A DNA stretch of 64,000 nucleotides from positions 62,001 to 126,000 of the forward strand of contig JBBQWS010000001.1 of NCBI GenBank assembly GCA_038210415.1. The letters run 5' to 3'. The DNA is from JBBQWS01 sp038210415 (GTDB taxonomy: Bacteria; Actinomycetota; Actinomycetes; Prado026). The notes under the pieces are model-generated. The model saw nothing but the letters and a program-made list of their open reading frames with translations. It did no database searches and was not told the origin of the DNA. The position numbers and the translations under genes were made by a program. Positions within the stretch are counted from its first letter, which is position 1; the number at the start of each line of letters is the position of its first letter. Below, piece after piece: positions 8,274 through 15,524 of the stretch.

Positions 8274-8528
8274 ATGATCCGCGTTCCGCTGGGACCGGCC
8301 GCCCGTACGACGACCGCCCCTGCACCGGCTGCAGCGCCGCCGAGGCTACGGGTGGACCCTGTCCGGTGTGACGGCATCGGGATCTGCGCCCACCTCGCGC
8401 CGCAGATCGTAACCGTCGACTCCTGGGGCTACCCGATCATCGCTTCCGCGCCGCTGGACCGCCGGTCCCGGCGGCGGGCGGAGTCTGCCGTGTCGGCCTG
8501 CCCGCGCAAGGCGCTCTTCATCGCCTAG
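8274..8528 (+). CDS. single-cluster ferredoxin, probably 3Fe-4S
   Basis: An 84-residue protein whose ATG is 1 bp after the NuoF-like stop. After a Pro/Ala-rich N-terminal extension of about 25 residues comes RLRVDPVRCDGIGICAHLAP and, near the end, SACPRKAL. The first Cys motif is C-x2-G-x2-C, with Gly where 4Fe-4S ferredoxins have the middle cysteine, and the last ligand is in a CP motif. This matches actinobacterial 3Fe-4S ferredoxins. It is the last gene of the overlapping operon and the natural soluble carrier between the NADH flavoprotein and the di-heme membrane protein. The N-terminal extension is unusual and could be a docking segment. Confidence 0.88.
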   Translation: MIRVPLGPAARTTTAPAPAAAPPRLRVDPVRCDGIGICAHLAPQIVTVDSWGYPIIASAPLDRRSRRRAESAVSACPRKALFIA

Positions 8529-8552
8529 CGCGGGCAGTCGCCTCGCGCTCGA

Positions 8553-9779
8553 CTACCCGACGAGGGCCGGTCGCATCGTCGTGCCGACCTCGGCGAGGTG
8601 CCGGCGGATCGCCAGCGCCGCCGCAGCGCCCTCGCCCGCAGCCGAGGCGGCCTGCTTCGTCGAGCCGGAGCGGACGTCGCCGGCCGCGAACAGGCCCTTC
8701 TGTGAGGTCTGCAGCCCGACGTCGGTGACCACGAACCCTGCGAGGTCCACGTCGACGAGGTGAGAGACCAGCTCTGCGTTCGGCGTCAGGCCGATGAAAA
8801 CGAAGACGCCATCCGGGTGGAGCTCGGTGCGTTCGCCGGTCACGGTGTTCTGGACGGTGACTCCGGAGAGCTTTCCCTCGCCGGAGAACTCGACCGGCGC
8901 CGAATGTGTCAGCACTGACATCTGCGGGTGCGCCTCGATCTTGTCGACCACGACCTTCGACGCGGAGAGCGCGGCGTCGCGGGTCACGAGGGTGACAGTG
9001 CGAGCGAACTTGGTGAGGAAGATGCCCTCCTCGCCGGCGGAGTTGCCGCCGCCGACGACGAGGACGTCGCGGTCGCGGTAGAACGCGCCGTCGCACGTCG
9101 CGCAGAAGTGGATGCCGGCACCGATGAAGTCGGCCTCGCCGGGGACGTCGAGCCGGCGATACGTCGAACCGGTCGCCACCAGGACGGCGGCAGCCCGGTA
9201 GACCTCTCCGTCACCGGTGGCGACGTCCCAGGCGTCGCCTTCGGGTTCGATGCCGGTGACCTGCTGGGCCGAGAGGATCTCGACTCCGAACCGCTCCGCC
9301 TGGGCGCGTAGGCGGGCCGCGAATTCATCGCCGGTGACGCCTTCGGGGAAACCGGGAAAGTTGTCGAGCCGCTCGGTGACCGCAGCCTGGCCGCCGACCC
9401 CGCCGCGTTCGATCACCAGGGTGTCGATCCCCTCGCGCGCGGCGTACAGCGCAGCAGTCAGACCGGTGGGCCCGGACCCGACGACGATCAGGTCGTAGTA
9501 GTGCTGCCGCGCAATCGTCTGTAGCCCGAGCTGGGCTGCGAGCTCGGCGTTGGAGGGCTCCACGAGGACGTCGCCGCCGGGGAAGACGATGGTGGGGATG
9601 ATCGTCTTGCCGTCGTTGTGCGCCTCGACCACGGCGCGGCCTTCTTCGTCACCGTCGACGTCGACGAAGCGGTACTTCACTCGTTGTTCCGCGAAGAACT
9701 GCTTGGCCCGCTTGCAGTCGCCGCACCAAACGGTGCCGTACATGACGATCTCGGCCGACGTTTCGTGGTCCTGGGGCAC
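8553..9779 (-). CDS. glutaredoxin/mycoredoxin-thioredoxin reductase fusion
   Basis: A 408-residue fusion. Residues 1-82 are a glutaredoxin-like domain with active site WCGDC (CxxC) and the cis-Pro motif TIIPTIVFP, close to mycoredoxins. Residues 95-400 are a thioredoxin-reductase flavoprotein with GSGPTGLTAALYAAREG for FAD binding, the redox CATCDG pair, GGGNSAGEEG for NADPH and a C-terminal FAAGDVRSG motif. It should pass electrons from NADPH through FAD to its own CxxC domain and then to disulfide or mixed-disulfide substrates. The GTG start at 9779 is set by an AAGGAG site about 8 bp upstream. It is a single gene, convergent with the redox operon (24-bp gap) and divergent from ftsY. The joined domain order is worth noting because thioredoxin reductases are usually separate. 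Confidence 0.9.
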   Translation of the reverse strand: MPQDHETSAEIVMYGTVWCGDCKRAKQFFAEQRVKYRFVDVDGDEEGRAVVEAHNDGKTIIPTIVFPGGDVLVEPSNAELAAQLGLQTIARQHYYDLIVVGSGPTGLTAALYAAREGIDTLVIERGGVGGQAAVTERLDNFPGFPEGVTGDEFAARLRAQAERFGVEILSAQQVTGIEPEGDAWDVATGDGEVYRAAAVLVATGSTYRRLDVPGEADFIGAGIHFCATCDGAFYRDRDVLVVGGGNSAGEEGIFLTKFARTVTLVTRDAALSASKVVVDKIEAHPQMSVLTHSAPVEFSGEGKLSGVTVQNTVTGERTELHPDGVFVFIGLTPNAELVSHLVDVDLAGFVVTDVGLQTSQKGLFAAGDVRSGSTKQAASAAGEGAAAALAIRRHLAEVGTTMRPALVG

Positions 9780-9900
9780 GTTGTTCTCCTTAGCTATCGG
9801 TCGGCCCCCGGAAGGCCGTCGCTGGGGGAACCCGCGACTCGCCGCTCGGCTTCCCGTTCGCAGATGACGGCGATCTTACGGGTGATGGGAGACTGGCTCC

Positions 9901-11067
9901 GTGGATCACGCACTTGTCGCCGTCCTTGCCGTCCTGCTCGTGCTTGTCGTGGGCGCCGGAGGGCTGTTCCTGGCGCGCCGCGGGCGAGCTGGCGGTACCG
10001 CCGTCGCCGAGCGCCCGAAGCCGGGCATCGACTACGCGCCGGGGGTGGGTGACGACGCGGAGGTGCCGCGGGACACCCCGACCCGCCTGGTCGAGCAGCT
10101 CGACCTGCCCGCGGGACCCGCGACTGCGGTGCTGGACATACCCGCCCCGTCAGCCGGTCGGCTTGGCCGGCTGCGTGGTCGCCTTGCCCGCTCGCAGTCG
10201 ACCCTGGGCTTGGGGCTGCTCGCCATCTTGTCGCGCGACAAGCTCGACGACCAGACCTGGCTGGAGGTGGAGGAGACGCTGCTCGTCTCCGATCTCGGCG
10301 TCGCACCGACGCAGGCATTGGTCGACCGGCTGCGGACCCGGGCTCGCGCGGATCACACCGGCGACGCGGCGGCCGTGCGCGCGATGCTGCGTGAGGAGCT
10401 GCTCGCGCTGGTCGGACCCGATCTCGACCGGTCTTTGTCGACCGAGCGAACCGCCGACGGGCGGCCCGCCGTCGTCCTCGTGGTCGGGGTCAACGGCACC
10501 GGGAAGACGACAACGACCGGCAAGCTCGCCCGGGTGCTGGTCGCGGACGACCGCGACGTCCTGCTCGGGGCGGCGGACACGTTCCGGGCCGCGGCCGCCG
10601 AGCAGCTGACCACGTGGGGCGACCGGGTGGGCGTGCCGACTGTTCGCGGAGCCGAGGGTGCGGACCCCGCCAGTGTCGCCTTCCAGGCGGTGCAGGCGGG
10701 GATCGACGCCGAGGTCGACGTGGTGCTGATCGACACGGCCGGTCGGCTGCACACCAAGACCGGACTCATGGACGAGCTCGGCAAGGTCAAGCGCGTCATC
10801 GAGAAGCTTGCCCCGGTCTCCGAGGTGCTGCTCGTGCTCGATGCCACCACCGGGCAGAACGGGCTGCAGCAGGCCCGGGTCTTTGCCGAGGTCGTCGACG
10901 TCACCGGCATCGTGCTGACCAAGCTGGACGGTACGGCGAAGGGTGGCATCGTCGTCGCGGTGCAGCGCGAGCTCGGTGTGCCCGTCAAGCTGATCGGCCT
11001 CGGAGAGGGCGCTGACGACCTCGCGCCGTTCGAGCCCGAAGCTTTCGTCGACGCGCTGCTCGGCTGA
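9901..11067 (+). CDS. ftsY: signal recognition particle receptor FtsY
   Basis: A 388-residue SRP receptor GTPase that docks SRP-ribosome complexes at the Sec translocon. The GTG start gives an N-terminal membrane helix (about residues 4-25) ahead of an N domain. The G domain has GVNGTGKTTTTGKLA (about 198), a DTFRAAA motif, DTAGRLHTK and TKLDGTAKGG. The C-terminus GLGEGADDLAPFEPEAFVDALLG is standard. In many actinobacteria ftsY directly follows smc; here a redox operon and a reductase gene separate them. Its partner ffh lies at 28.7 kb. Confidence 0.97.
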   Translation: MDHALVAVLAVLLVLVVGAGGLFLARRGRAGGTAVAERPKPGIDYAPGVGDDAEVPRDTPTRLVEQLDLPAGPATAVLDIPAPSAGRLGRLRGRLARSQSTLGLGLLAILSRDKLDDQTWLEVEETLLVSDLGVAPTQALVDRLRTRARADHTGDAAAVRAMLREELLALVGPDLDRSLSTERTADGRPAVVLVVGVNGTGKTTTTGKLARVLVADDRDVLLGAADTFRAAAAEQLTTWGDRVGVPTVRGAEGADPASVAFQAVQAGIDAEVDVVLIDTAGRLHTKTGLMDELGKVKRVIEKLAPVSEVLLVLDATTGQNGLQQARVFAEVVDVTGIVLTKLDGTAKGGIVVAVQRELGVPVKLIGLGEGADDLAPFEPEAFVDALLG

Positions 11068-11179
11068 TCCGACCTCGCGGTCAACCGATTTGGCCGTTCC
11101 GCTTGCCCGCCGCGTGTCGTTGGGTGTCAACTGCCTCATCGGACGGAGCTTCCACTGCTTCCTGCCTTGGAGCGCAAAA

Positions 11180-11923
11180 ATGCGCGCTGATCCTCGTCAC
11201 CGACGTCGAGTGGTCCGATCGCGCCGTTCGCGGTTGCTGATCGTGGTGTGCGCACCACTGGTCGCCTTGGTTCCGTTGTCCGCGTCGGCGGCGTTGCACC
11301 GTGCGTCCCCGGCCGCGTCCCGACCTGCGCCATCGTTGTCGGTCGCCCATCCGCACGGCTTGGCCGCCACGCCACGGCTGATGTGGTCGCGGTCGTTCAC
11401 ACCGGCGGCGACCCTGCTGATCAAGGGGCGCTCCGCCGGGTTCGTCGCCCTCCCGTACAGCTATCGCACCCTGGCCGGGCAGGAAGCAATCGCGACTGCG
11501 ACGTTCCGCACCAACTGGGTGAACGTCAGGGCATTGTGGGATGGCCCGAACATCTCCCAGCAGGGCGTGTCGATCCACCCCCCGCAGTTCAAGCTTCAGA
11601 TCGCGCACGGCGCGACACCGTCGTCGCATCGCGGTGACTGCCACATCGCTGGTGCGACCGGCCACGTCCTCGCGTACGGTCCGCCGATCAACGTGGCCGA
11701 CGGCAGGTGGCACACCATCACATGCATCAAGTACCCGGACACCGCTTCCGGGACGAGGGTGCTGGTGATCGTCGACGGGGTGGCGGGGTCGCCGAAGACG
11801 AGCCGGACGCCGATCGGGGACATCTGTCCCACCGGCGCGGTGCGCCTTGGCGGGCGTTCAGCGTCGACGAGCACCGACTCTCTCGACGGATGGATCAGCG
11901 CGCTGCGCTTCTCGCTTCGGTAG
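11180..11923 (+). CDS. secreted LamG/concanavalin-like protein
   Basis: A 247-residue protein starting at ATG 11180, preceded by GGAG about 8 bp upstream; the longer frame from 11090 lacks a site. An Arg-rich N-terminus (MRADPRHRRRVVRSRRSR) and a hydrophobic stretch ending SASAAL make a signal peptide. The remainder resembles a LamG/laminin-G-type jelly-roll: TATFRTNWVNVRALWD, DGRWHTITCIKYPD, VLVIVDGVAGSP and SLDGWISALRFSLR, the last being the typical closing strand. Such domains bind carbohydrate or protein surfaces, and no catalytic residue is evident. It stands alone at the start of an accessory stretch between ftsY and the hut genes. The ligand is unknown. Confidence 0.8.
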   Translation: MRADPRHRRRVVRSRRSRLLIVVCAPLVALVPLSASAALHRASPAASRPAPSLSVAHPHGLAATPRLMWSRSFTPAATLLIKGRSAGFVALPYSYRTLAGQEAIATATFRTNWVNVRALWDGPNISQQGVSIHPPQFKLQIAHGATPSSHRGDCHIAGATGHVLAYGPPINVADGRWHTITCIKYPDTASGTRVLVIVDGVAGSPKTSRTPIGDICPTGAVRLGGRSASTSTDSLDGWISALRFSLR

Positions 11924-12018
11924 CCCTTGCGGTCTCTCGTCTGCGCGGCGGGCGCCAGACAGGTAGGCACTCGGCGCGCTGCGATTGGTGGCGCAGGCGC
12001 CCTCTTCGCGGCAGAAGC

Positions 12019-12228
12019 GTGCGGTTAAGCGTCCCTGCTGAGGACCTCAGCCTGCTCGACGAGCAGGCTGCGCGCCTTGGCATCTCCCGCACCGAGTACC
12101 CGCGCCGCCACCTGCATCGTGAGGCCTGCCGAACAGCCGGGTCCGTCACGGCGGGTGACCTGCGTTCAGTTGCTGAGCTCTTGCCAGACCCCGGCGACGA
12201 CAAGATCATGCCTGACGCCACGTCATGA
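12019..12228 (+). CDS. VapB-type antitoxin, possibly truncated at the N-terminus
   Basis: From GTG 12019 the frame gives 69 residues (VRLSVPAEDLSLLDEQAARLG then ISRTEYPRRHLHREA) that resemble antitoxins paired with PIN toxins: a ribbon-helix-helix-like LDEQAARLGISRTEYLRR core, then a DLRSVAELLPD toxin-binding tail. The stop overlaps the next ATG (ATGA), as in vapBC operons. Family members usually begin a few residues earlier with a beta strand that is not clean here, so the antitoxin may already be decaying like its partner. Confidence 0.6.
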   Translation: MRLSVPAEDLSLLDEQAARLGISRTEYPRRHLHREACRTAGSVTAGDLRSVAELLPDPGDDKIMPDATS

Positions 12229-12633
12229 TCACGTCCTGGCTGATCGACAAGTCCGCGCTCGTTCGATTGGGTTCGAGCCCCGATGCTGACGCGTGGGCCG
12301 ACCGGATCGAGCGCGGACTCGTGCCGATCAGCACGGTGACCCTGCTTGAGGCGGGTTTCTCCGCGCGGTCCGCCGTCGAGCTAGCTCGGGCACGCGTCAC
12401 CGCCGTTGGCGGCGATGCCGGTCGAGTACCTCACCCCCGCGGTTGAGGACCGTGCCGTGGAGGTGCAACGACTCTTGGCCGAGCGCGGGCATCTTCGCGC
12501 CCCGTCGATCCCCGATCGCCTGATCGCCGCCACAGCCGAACTGAATCAACGCGCCGTTCTCCACCTCGACAAGGACTTCGACCTCATCGGAGAACTTGCG
12601 GGGCAGCCCATGGAACGCCTCCTTGTCGAATGA
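12225..12633 (+). pseudogene. vapC PIN-domain toxin broken by a frameshift
   Basis: Two adjacent frames together make one PIN-domain ribonuclease. The first (from ATG 12225) reads WLIDKSALVRLG, ISTVTLLEAGFSARSAVEL. The second supplies PLAAMPVEYLTPAVEDRAVE, APSIPDRLIAATAEL and VLHLDKDFDLIGE before the stop at 12633. The conserved acidic residues (Asp in LIDKS, Glu in LLEAG, Asp in IPD and LDKD) are all present but split over the two frames. The downstream frame is +1 relative to the start, and a TAG in it at 12382 places the indel at about 12378-12397. As written no full toxin is made, which would leave the antitoxin without purpose. A sequencing error cannot be excluded. Confidence 0.8.
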
Positions 12634-12793
12634 CCAGCCGGCTTCCGTGGCAGCAGCGGGGGTGCGTGGCTTAGGCGAACGAGTCGTTGAGACCAAGGTC
12701 GCCGGAGCCCTTGCCGCCTGGCGTGCGCCCCTAGTCCAAGGATGCGGCAATGCTTAGAGTGGACGAGCCGCGGTCGACATCTGTGAGGTGTAC

Positions 12794-13216
12794 GTGAAGC
12801 GCCTTCTGTTGGCAGTGCTCGCGTTCGGCACGATGCTGCTTGGCCCTGCCATTCCGGCTCAGGCGGCCCTGCCGACCGGCTGTACCGTCAACGCGGGCAA
12901 GATCCTGGCCAGCACATCCACGGCCAACCGGGCTGTTGACATCCGATACCCCGGGATCACCTGTACCGCGGTCCACTACGTGATCGCCACCCACACATCG
13001 CTGTACTCGTTGACCGGGACCACCTGGGTCACCGTCGCGAGCGTGGCCTATTCCCAGGCAGTCTTCTCGGTGTCTTCCATGAGTGGGGCGTCGTTCCACG
13101 TCTCCTGCCCGCACAAGACGCGGGTCCAAGCGAGGATCTCCTACGGGGTTCGCGACAGCAGTACAGGGATGTGGTGGAGCGTGCGTTACTTGACCCCGAC
13201 AACGATCTGCTCGTAG
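12794..13216 (+). CDS. small secreted four-cysteine protein of unknown function
   Basis: A 140-residue protein. I take GTG 12794 (MKRLLLAVLAFGTMLLG), since GAGG at 12785-12788 lies 5 bp upstream; GTG 12788 would add two residues. A clear signal peptide ends near AIPAQAALP. The mature part has four cysteines (GCTVN, ITCTAV, VSCPHK, TTICS), probably forming two disulfides, and is rich in Ser/Thr/Val beta-strand-like sequence. I do not recognise a family. It is followed by a strong bidirectional terminator shared with the convergent fasciclin gene. Confidence 0.7.
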   Translation: MKRLLLAVLAFGTMLLGPAIPAQAALPTGCTVNAGKILASTSTANRAVDIRYPGITCTAVHYVIATHTSLYSLTGTTWVTVASVAYSQAVFSVSSMSGASFHVSCPHKTRVQARISYGVRDSSTGMWWSVRYLTPTTICS

Positions 13217-13246
13217 ACGTCCCCGCAGCTTTGGCTGGACCGATGC

Positions 13247-13283
13247 GCAGCGGCCCCCCGGATCGTTTCCGGGGGGCCGCTGC
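13247..13283. terminator. bidirectional intrinsic-type terminator hairpin
   Basis: A perfect 16-bp stem (13247-13262 with 13268-13283; arm GCAGCGGCCCCCCGGA) has a 5-base loop. It lies between the convergent 12794-13216 gene and the fasciclin gene ending at 13301. A long GC stem without a U-tract is usual for actinobacterial terminators. Confidence 0.8.
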
Positions 13284-13300
13284 TTGTGCTGGTCCGTGGA

Positions 13301-13960
13301 TCAGAGGCTGGGCAGGAGCACGTCGCTGATGCCGTGCACGACACCGCCTCGCACCTTCACGACGTCGACCTTGCTACGCACGACGTAGTCGTTGAAGAAG
13401 CTGCCGTCCTTGTCGCCGAGGAAGATCGTCGGGGCGCCGAAGAAGCGGGTGAAGTTGGTGATCCCCAGCTTCTGGCCGTTGGCCATAGTGATCTTGGTGC
13501 CGAAGACCGGGAGCTTGACGACGTCCGCTCCGGCCAGCGCTCCGCCGGTGAACACGTGGTAGAGCACGACCTTCTTGATCGTGTCCAGGCCGAGCTTGGC
13601 CACGAGGGCGTTGACGATCTTGGTCTCGTTGACGGTGGCGCCGAACCTGTAGTTCTTGGGCAGCGCACCGGTCTTGACCGCCAGCACCTCGAAGGCACGG
13701 TCGTTCGGTGCGAACACGGTGATGTTGTCGAGGCTTTCGAGGGTGGGCACGAGTCCGGTCGCGATGATCGCGGTGGTGACGATGTCGAAGTCGTACGGGT
13801 TGCCGTCGCCGCCCGCTTGGTAGCCGGGCAGCAGCGCCTGGACGATGTTCTGGCCGCCGGTCGTGGTGCCGGCGGACGCAGCGGGGGCCGCCACGAGCAC
13901 GGAGCCCGCGACGAGTGCGGTGCCGGCTACGAAGCCGGCGATCTTACGGGGGAGTCGCAT
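13301..13960 (-). CDS. secreted fasciclin (FAS1) domain protein
   Basis: A 219-residue exported protein. The start at 13960 (MRLPRKIAGFVAGTALVAGS) follows an AGGAG site 8 bp upstream; the longer open frame to 14416 is not coding. The signal peptide ends at about AAPAASA-G. The rest is one FAS1 domain with the H1 motif NITVFAPNDRAFE, the YHVFTG box and the ending GGVVHGISDVLLPSL. FAS1 domains mediate adhesion to surfaces or matrix; the M. tuberculosis MPT70/MPT83 antigens belong to this family. No lipobox is present, so it is probably released. Its terminator is shared with the convergent upstream gene. Confidence 0.9.
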   Translation of the reverse strand: MRLPRKIAGFVAGTALVAGSVLVAAPAASAGTTTGGQNIVQALLPGYQAGGDGNPYDFDIVTTAIIATGLVPTLESLDNITVFAPNDRAFEVLAVKTGALPKNYRFGATVNETKIVNALVAKLGLDTIKKVVLYHVFTGGALAGADVVKLPVFGTKITMANGQKLGITNFTRFFGAPTIFLGDKDGSFFNDYVVRSKVDVVKVRGGVVHGISDVLLPSL

Positions 13961-14415
13961 GGGATGTCTCCTGAGGGTCGGGGGCAGACCGACAGGGTCG
14001 CCCTGCCCTCTCTTCGGCCCGAGGCGGCGGCGCGGATGCACCGGACGCGATCTATCCCACCCAGCCTGCGTCGCGAAGCGTGGGCAGCCGTGCCCTTTTC
14101 GCACCCAGCCAACCACTGGGCATACGTAGGCGGAGATGACCACGACTCCGGCCGAGCTCGTTTCACTGTTCAACCTTCTCGCCTCGGCAATCGACTGGTC
14201 CGGCGACGGGCCGGGAACCCAGCGAGGTGATCGGCTCGAACGCCACCGTGGCCGACACTGCCAGTCGCCAATGCCTTTCGTCGGGGGGAAACGCCGCCGG
14301 ATTCGTTCAGCCCGCGAACGGCAGGGTGGCAACGCCGATGAGGAAGCATGCGTCCACGACCGGGCTTGCTGCCTCCTCGTTGCTTCGGGTCTCGTGGACG
14401 ACCGTTGGTGACGCA
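13961..14415. other. 455-bp intergenic region; no confident gene
   Basis: This lies upstream of the fasciclin gene and downstream of the YCII gene. A short plus-strand frame from ATG 14136 begins TPAELVSLFNLLASAIDW, faintly like the start of a SnoaL-type protein, but then becomes Arg-rich non-coding-like sequence and stops. It may be a remnant. Promoter elements for the fasciclin gene should be here, but I cannot point to convincing ones. Confidence 0.4.
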
Positions 14416-14709
14416 CTACATGGAGTTCGCCTCGTAGATCCGAACACTGTCGATGATCGGCATGGTGCTTACGAGGGACTCGGCGTGAGCGAGGTCGTCG
14501 GCGTTGAGGATGCAGTAGCCCACCAGTGGGGACGGCGAACCCAGCGTGAGCTCTTCGCGACCGTCATGCGTGATCTCGACCCCGCGTCCGAACGGGCTAC
14601 CTGGATCGACCAGGTGCGGACCAACGGCAGCGAACCAAGCTCCCCACGCCTGTTGGACCTCGTCGGTCGGGGTCGTGAATCCGTGGGTGAGTACGAGGAA
14701 CTTCTTCAT
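14416..14709 (-). CDS. YCII-related domain protein
   Basis: A 97-residue protein starting at 14709 (MKKFLVLTHGFTTPTDE), translationally coupled to the upstream ArsR gene through an ATGA overlap. A YCII-like ferredoxin fold is suggested by the N-terminal KFLVL strand, a central GVEITHDGREELTLGSPSPL, and VGYCILNADDLAHAESLVST MPII motifs. In actinobacteria such small YCII/DGPFAETK-type proteins often accompany ArsR or sigma-factor genes. A catalytic role has been proposed for some members (YciI dehydrochlorinase-like), but no substrate can be inferred here. Confidence 0.8.
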   Translation of the reverse strand: MKKFLVLTHGFTTPTDEVQQAWGAWFAAVGPHLVDPGSPFGRGVEITHDGREELTLGSPSPLVGYCILNADDLAHAESLVSTMPIIDSVRIYEANSM

Positions 14710-15092
14710 AGCGGATCCTTTCCGCGGTGCTTGCCGCGATTGTTGCCGTCCTGGACGCGGAGGTAGTCGCTGTAGTTCTCGTACGTTCCTTCGCCTCGTC
14801 CCCAGTGGGTGTCGAAGAGGGCGACCCATTGCTTCACGAGATCGAGTGGAGCTGGATTGAGAGTCAGGAAGGTGGTGCGGCCGGTCTTGTGACGCGCGAT
14901 GAAACCTGCTCCTTCGAGCACACCGATGTGCTTGTTGATGGCGGGCAGCGACAGCCCACGCATCGCCGCGAGCTGGTGGATGGCAACGGGTTGAAGCCCG
15001 AGGAGGTAGACGATCTCGCGTCGGTGCGGATTGGCCAGAGCCGAGAGCGCACGGTCCAGTGGCTCCCACTCCGATACCTCACCGCGCGACAA
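14706..15092 (-). CDS. ArsR-family HTH transcription regulator
   Basis: A 128-residue winged-helix repressor. The core LSALANPHRREIVYLLGLQP, IHQLAAMRGLSLPAINKHIGVLE and a wing with GRTTFLTLNP match the ArsR/SmtB subclass lacking the metal-binding ELCVCDL motif. It is more like the group regulating SRPBCC/YCII partner genes. The start is TTG at 15092, since GGGAGG sits 8 bp upstream and no ATG/GTG lies in the N-terminal part. That ribosome site lies inside the loop of a 7-bp inverted repeat, which suggests autoregulation. It forms a two-gene operon with the YCII protein. Confidence 0.85.
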   Translation of the reverse strand: MSRGEVSEWEPLDRALSALANPHRREIVYLLGLQPVAIHQLAAMRGLSLPAINKHIGVLEGAGFIARHKTGRTTFLTLNPAPLDLVKQWVALFDTHWGRGEGTYENYSDYLRVQDGNNRGKHRGKDPL

Positions 15093-15093
15093 C

Positions 15094-15113
15094 AGTTCAC
15101 CTCCCGGTGAACT
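15094..15113. promoter_or_regulatory. inverted repeat enclosing the arsR ribosome-binding site
   Basis: AGTTCAC (15094-15100) and GTGAACT (15107-15113) are exact 7-bp inverted repeats with a 6-base centre. On the minus strand the centre plus the first bases of the arm read GGGAGG, the Shine-Dalgarno of the TTG start at 15092. As DNA it is a likely ArsR operator. As RNA it could fold over the ribosome site. Confidence 0.6.
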
Positions 15114-15524
15114 ATGGCACGCGGCGACTCTTGTTCACAAGATGCGCGGTGTCGAACGAGACGCGGCAGACCGAGCCGCGCCTGGCGCCGGTCTGCGCGC
15201 TCCGGCGTACGCGCGGGGAAGAGGGCGGAGTCGCGGCTGGTGCGGTGGCTCAACCGGGTCGGCGGCGGGACGGGTGTGCGCGCTGCGCGGTCGGTCGGTG
15301 AGCGTCTCGCCGGTGGTTGACGCGCACGATGACTACTTCGGGGGGCGCTGATCGGGTACCGGACGCGGTAGGTGCCGCGTCGAGCGGATCAGGTGCCGGC
15401 CAGCTCGTCACACAGCGGCGCGCCGACGCCGCGCGGGCTGACGAGCTGGGCCGTGGCCAAGTTGTTGATCGCCTGGCCGCGATCGGTTCGGGGGGTCCGG
15501 CGCTGATGGCTCGGCCGGCTGAAA
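15114..15524. other. 411-bp intergenic region; no gene supported
   Basis: Several short overlapping frames are present on the plus strand but all are Arg/Ala/Gly-rich, lack Shine-Dalgarno sites and match nothing I recognise. It separates the divergent promoter side of the arsR operon from the end of the O-methyltransferase gene. Confidence 0.5.

Noticed and set aside
12264..12290. tRNA-like T-loop GGTTCGAGCCCCG
   Set aside because: It is part of the vapC coding sequence (GSSPDADAW) and no acceptor stem, anticodon arm or D-arm fits around it.
14136..14411. possible SnoaL-like gene remnant
   Set aside because: Only about 18 N-terminal residues look protein-like; the rest is non-coding in composition and there is no ribosome site.
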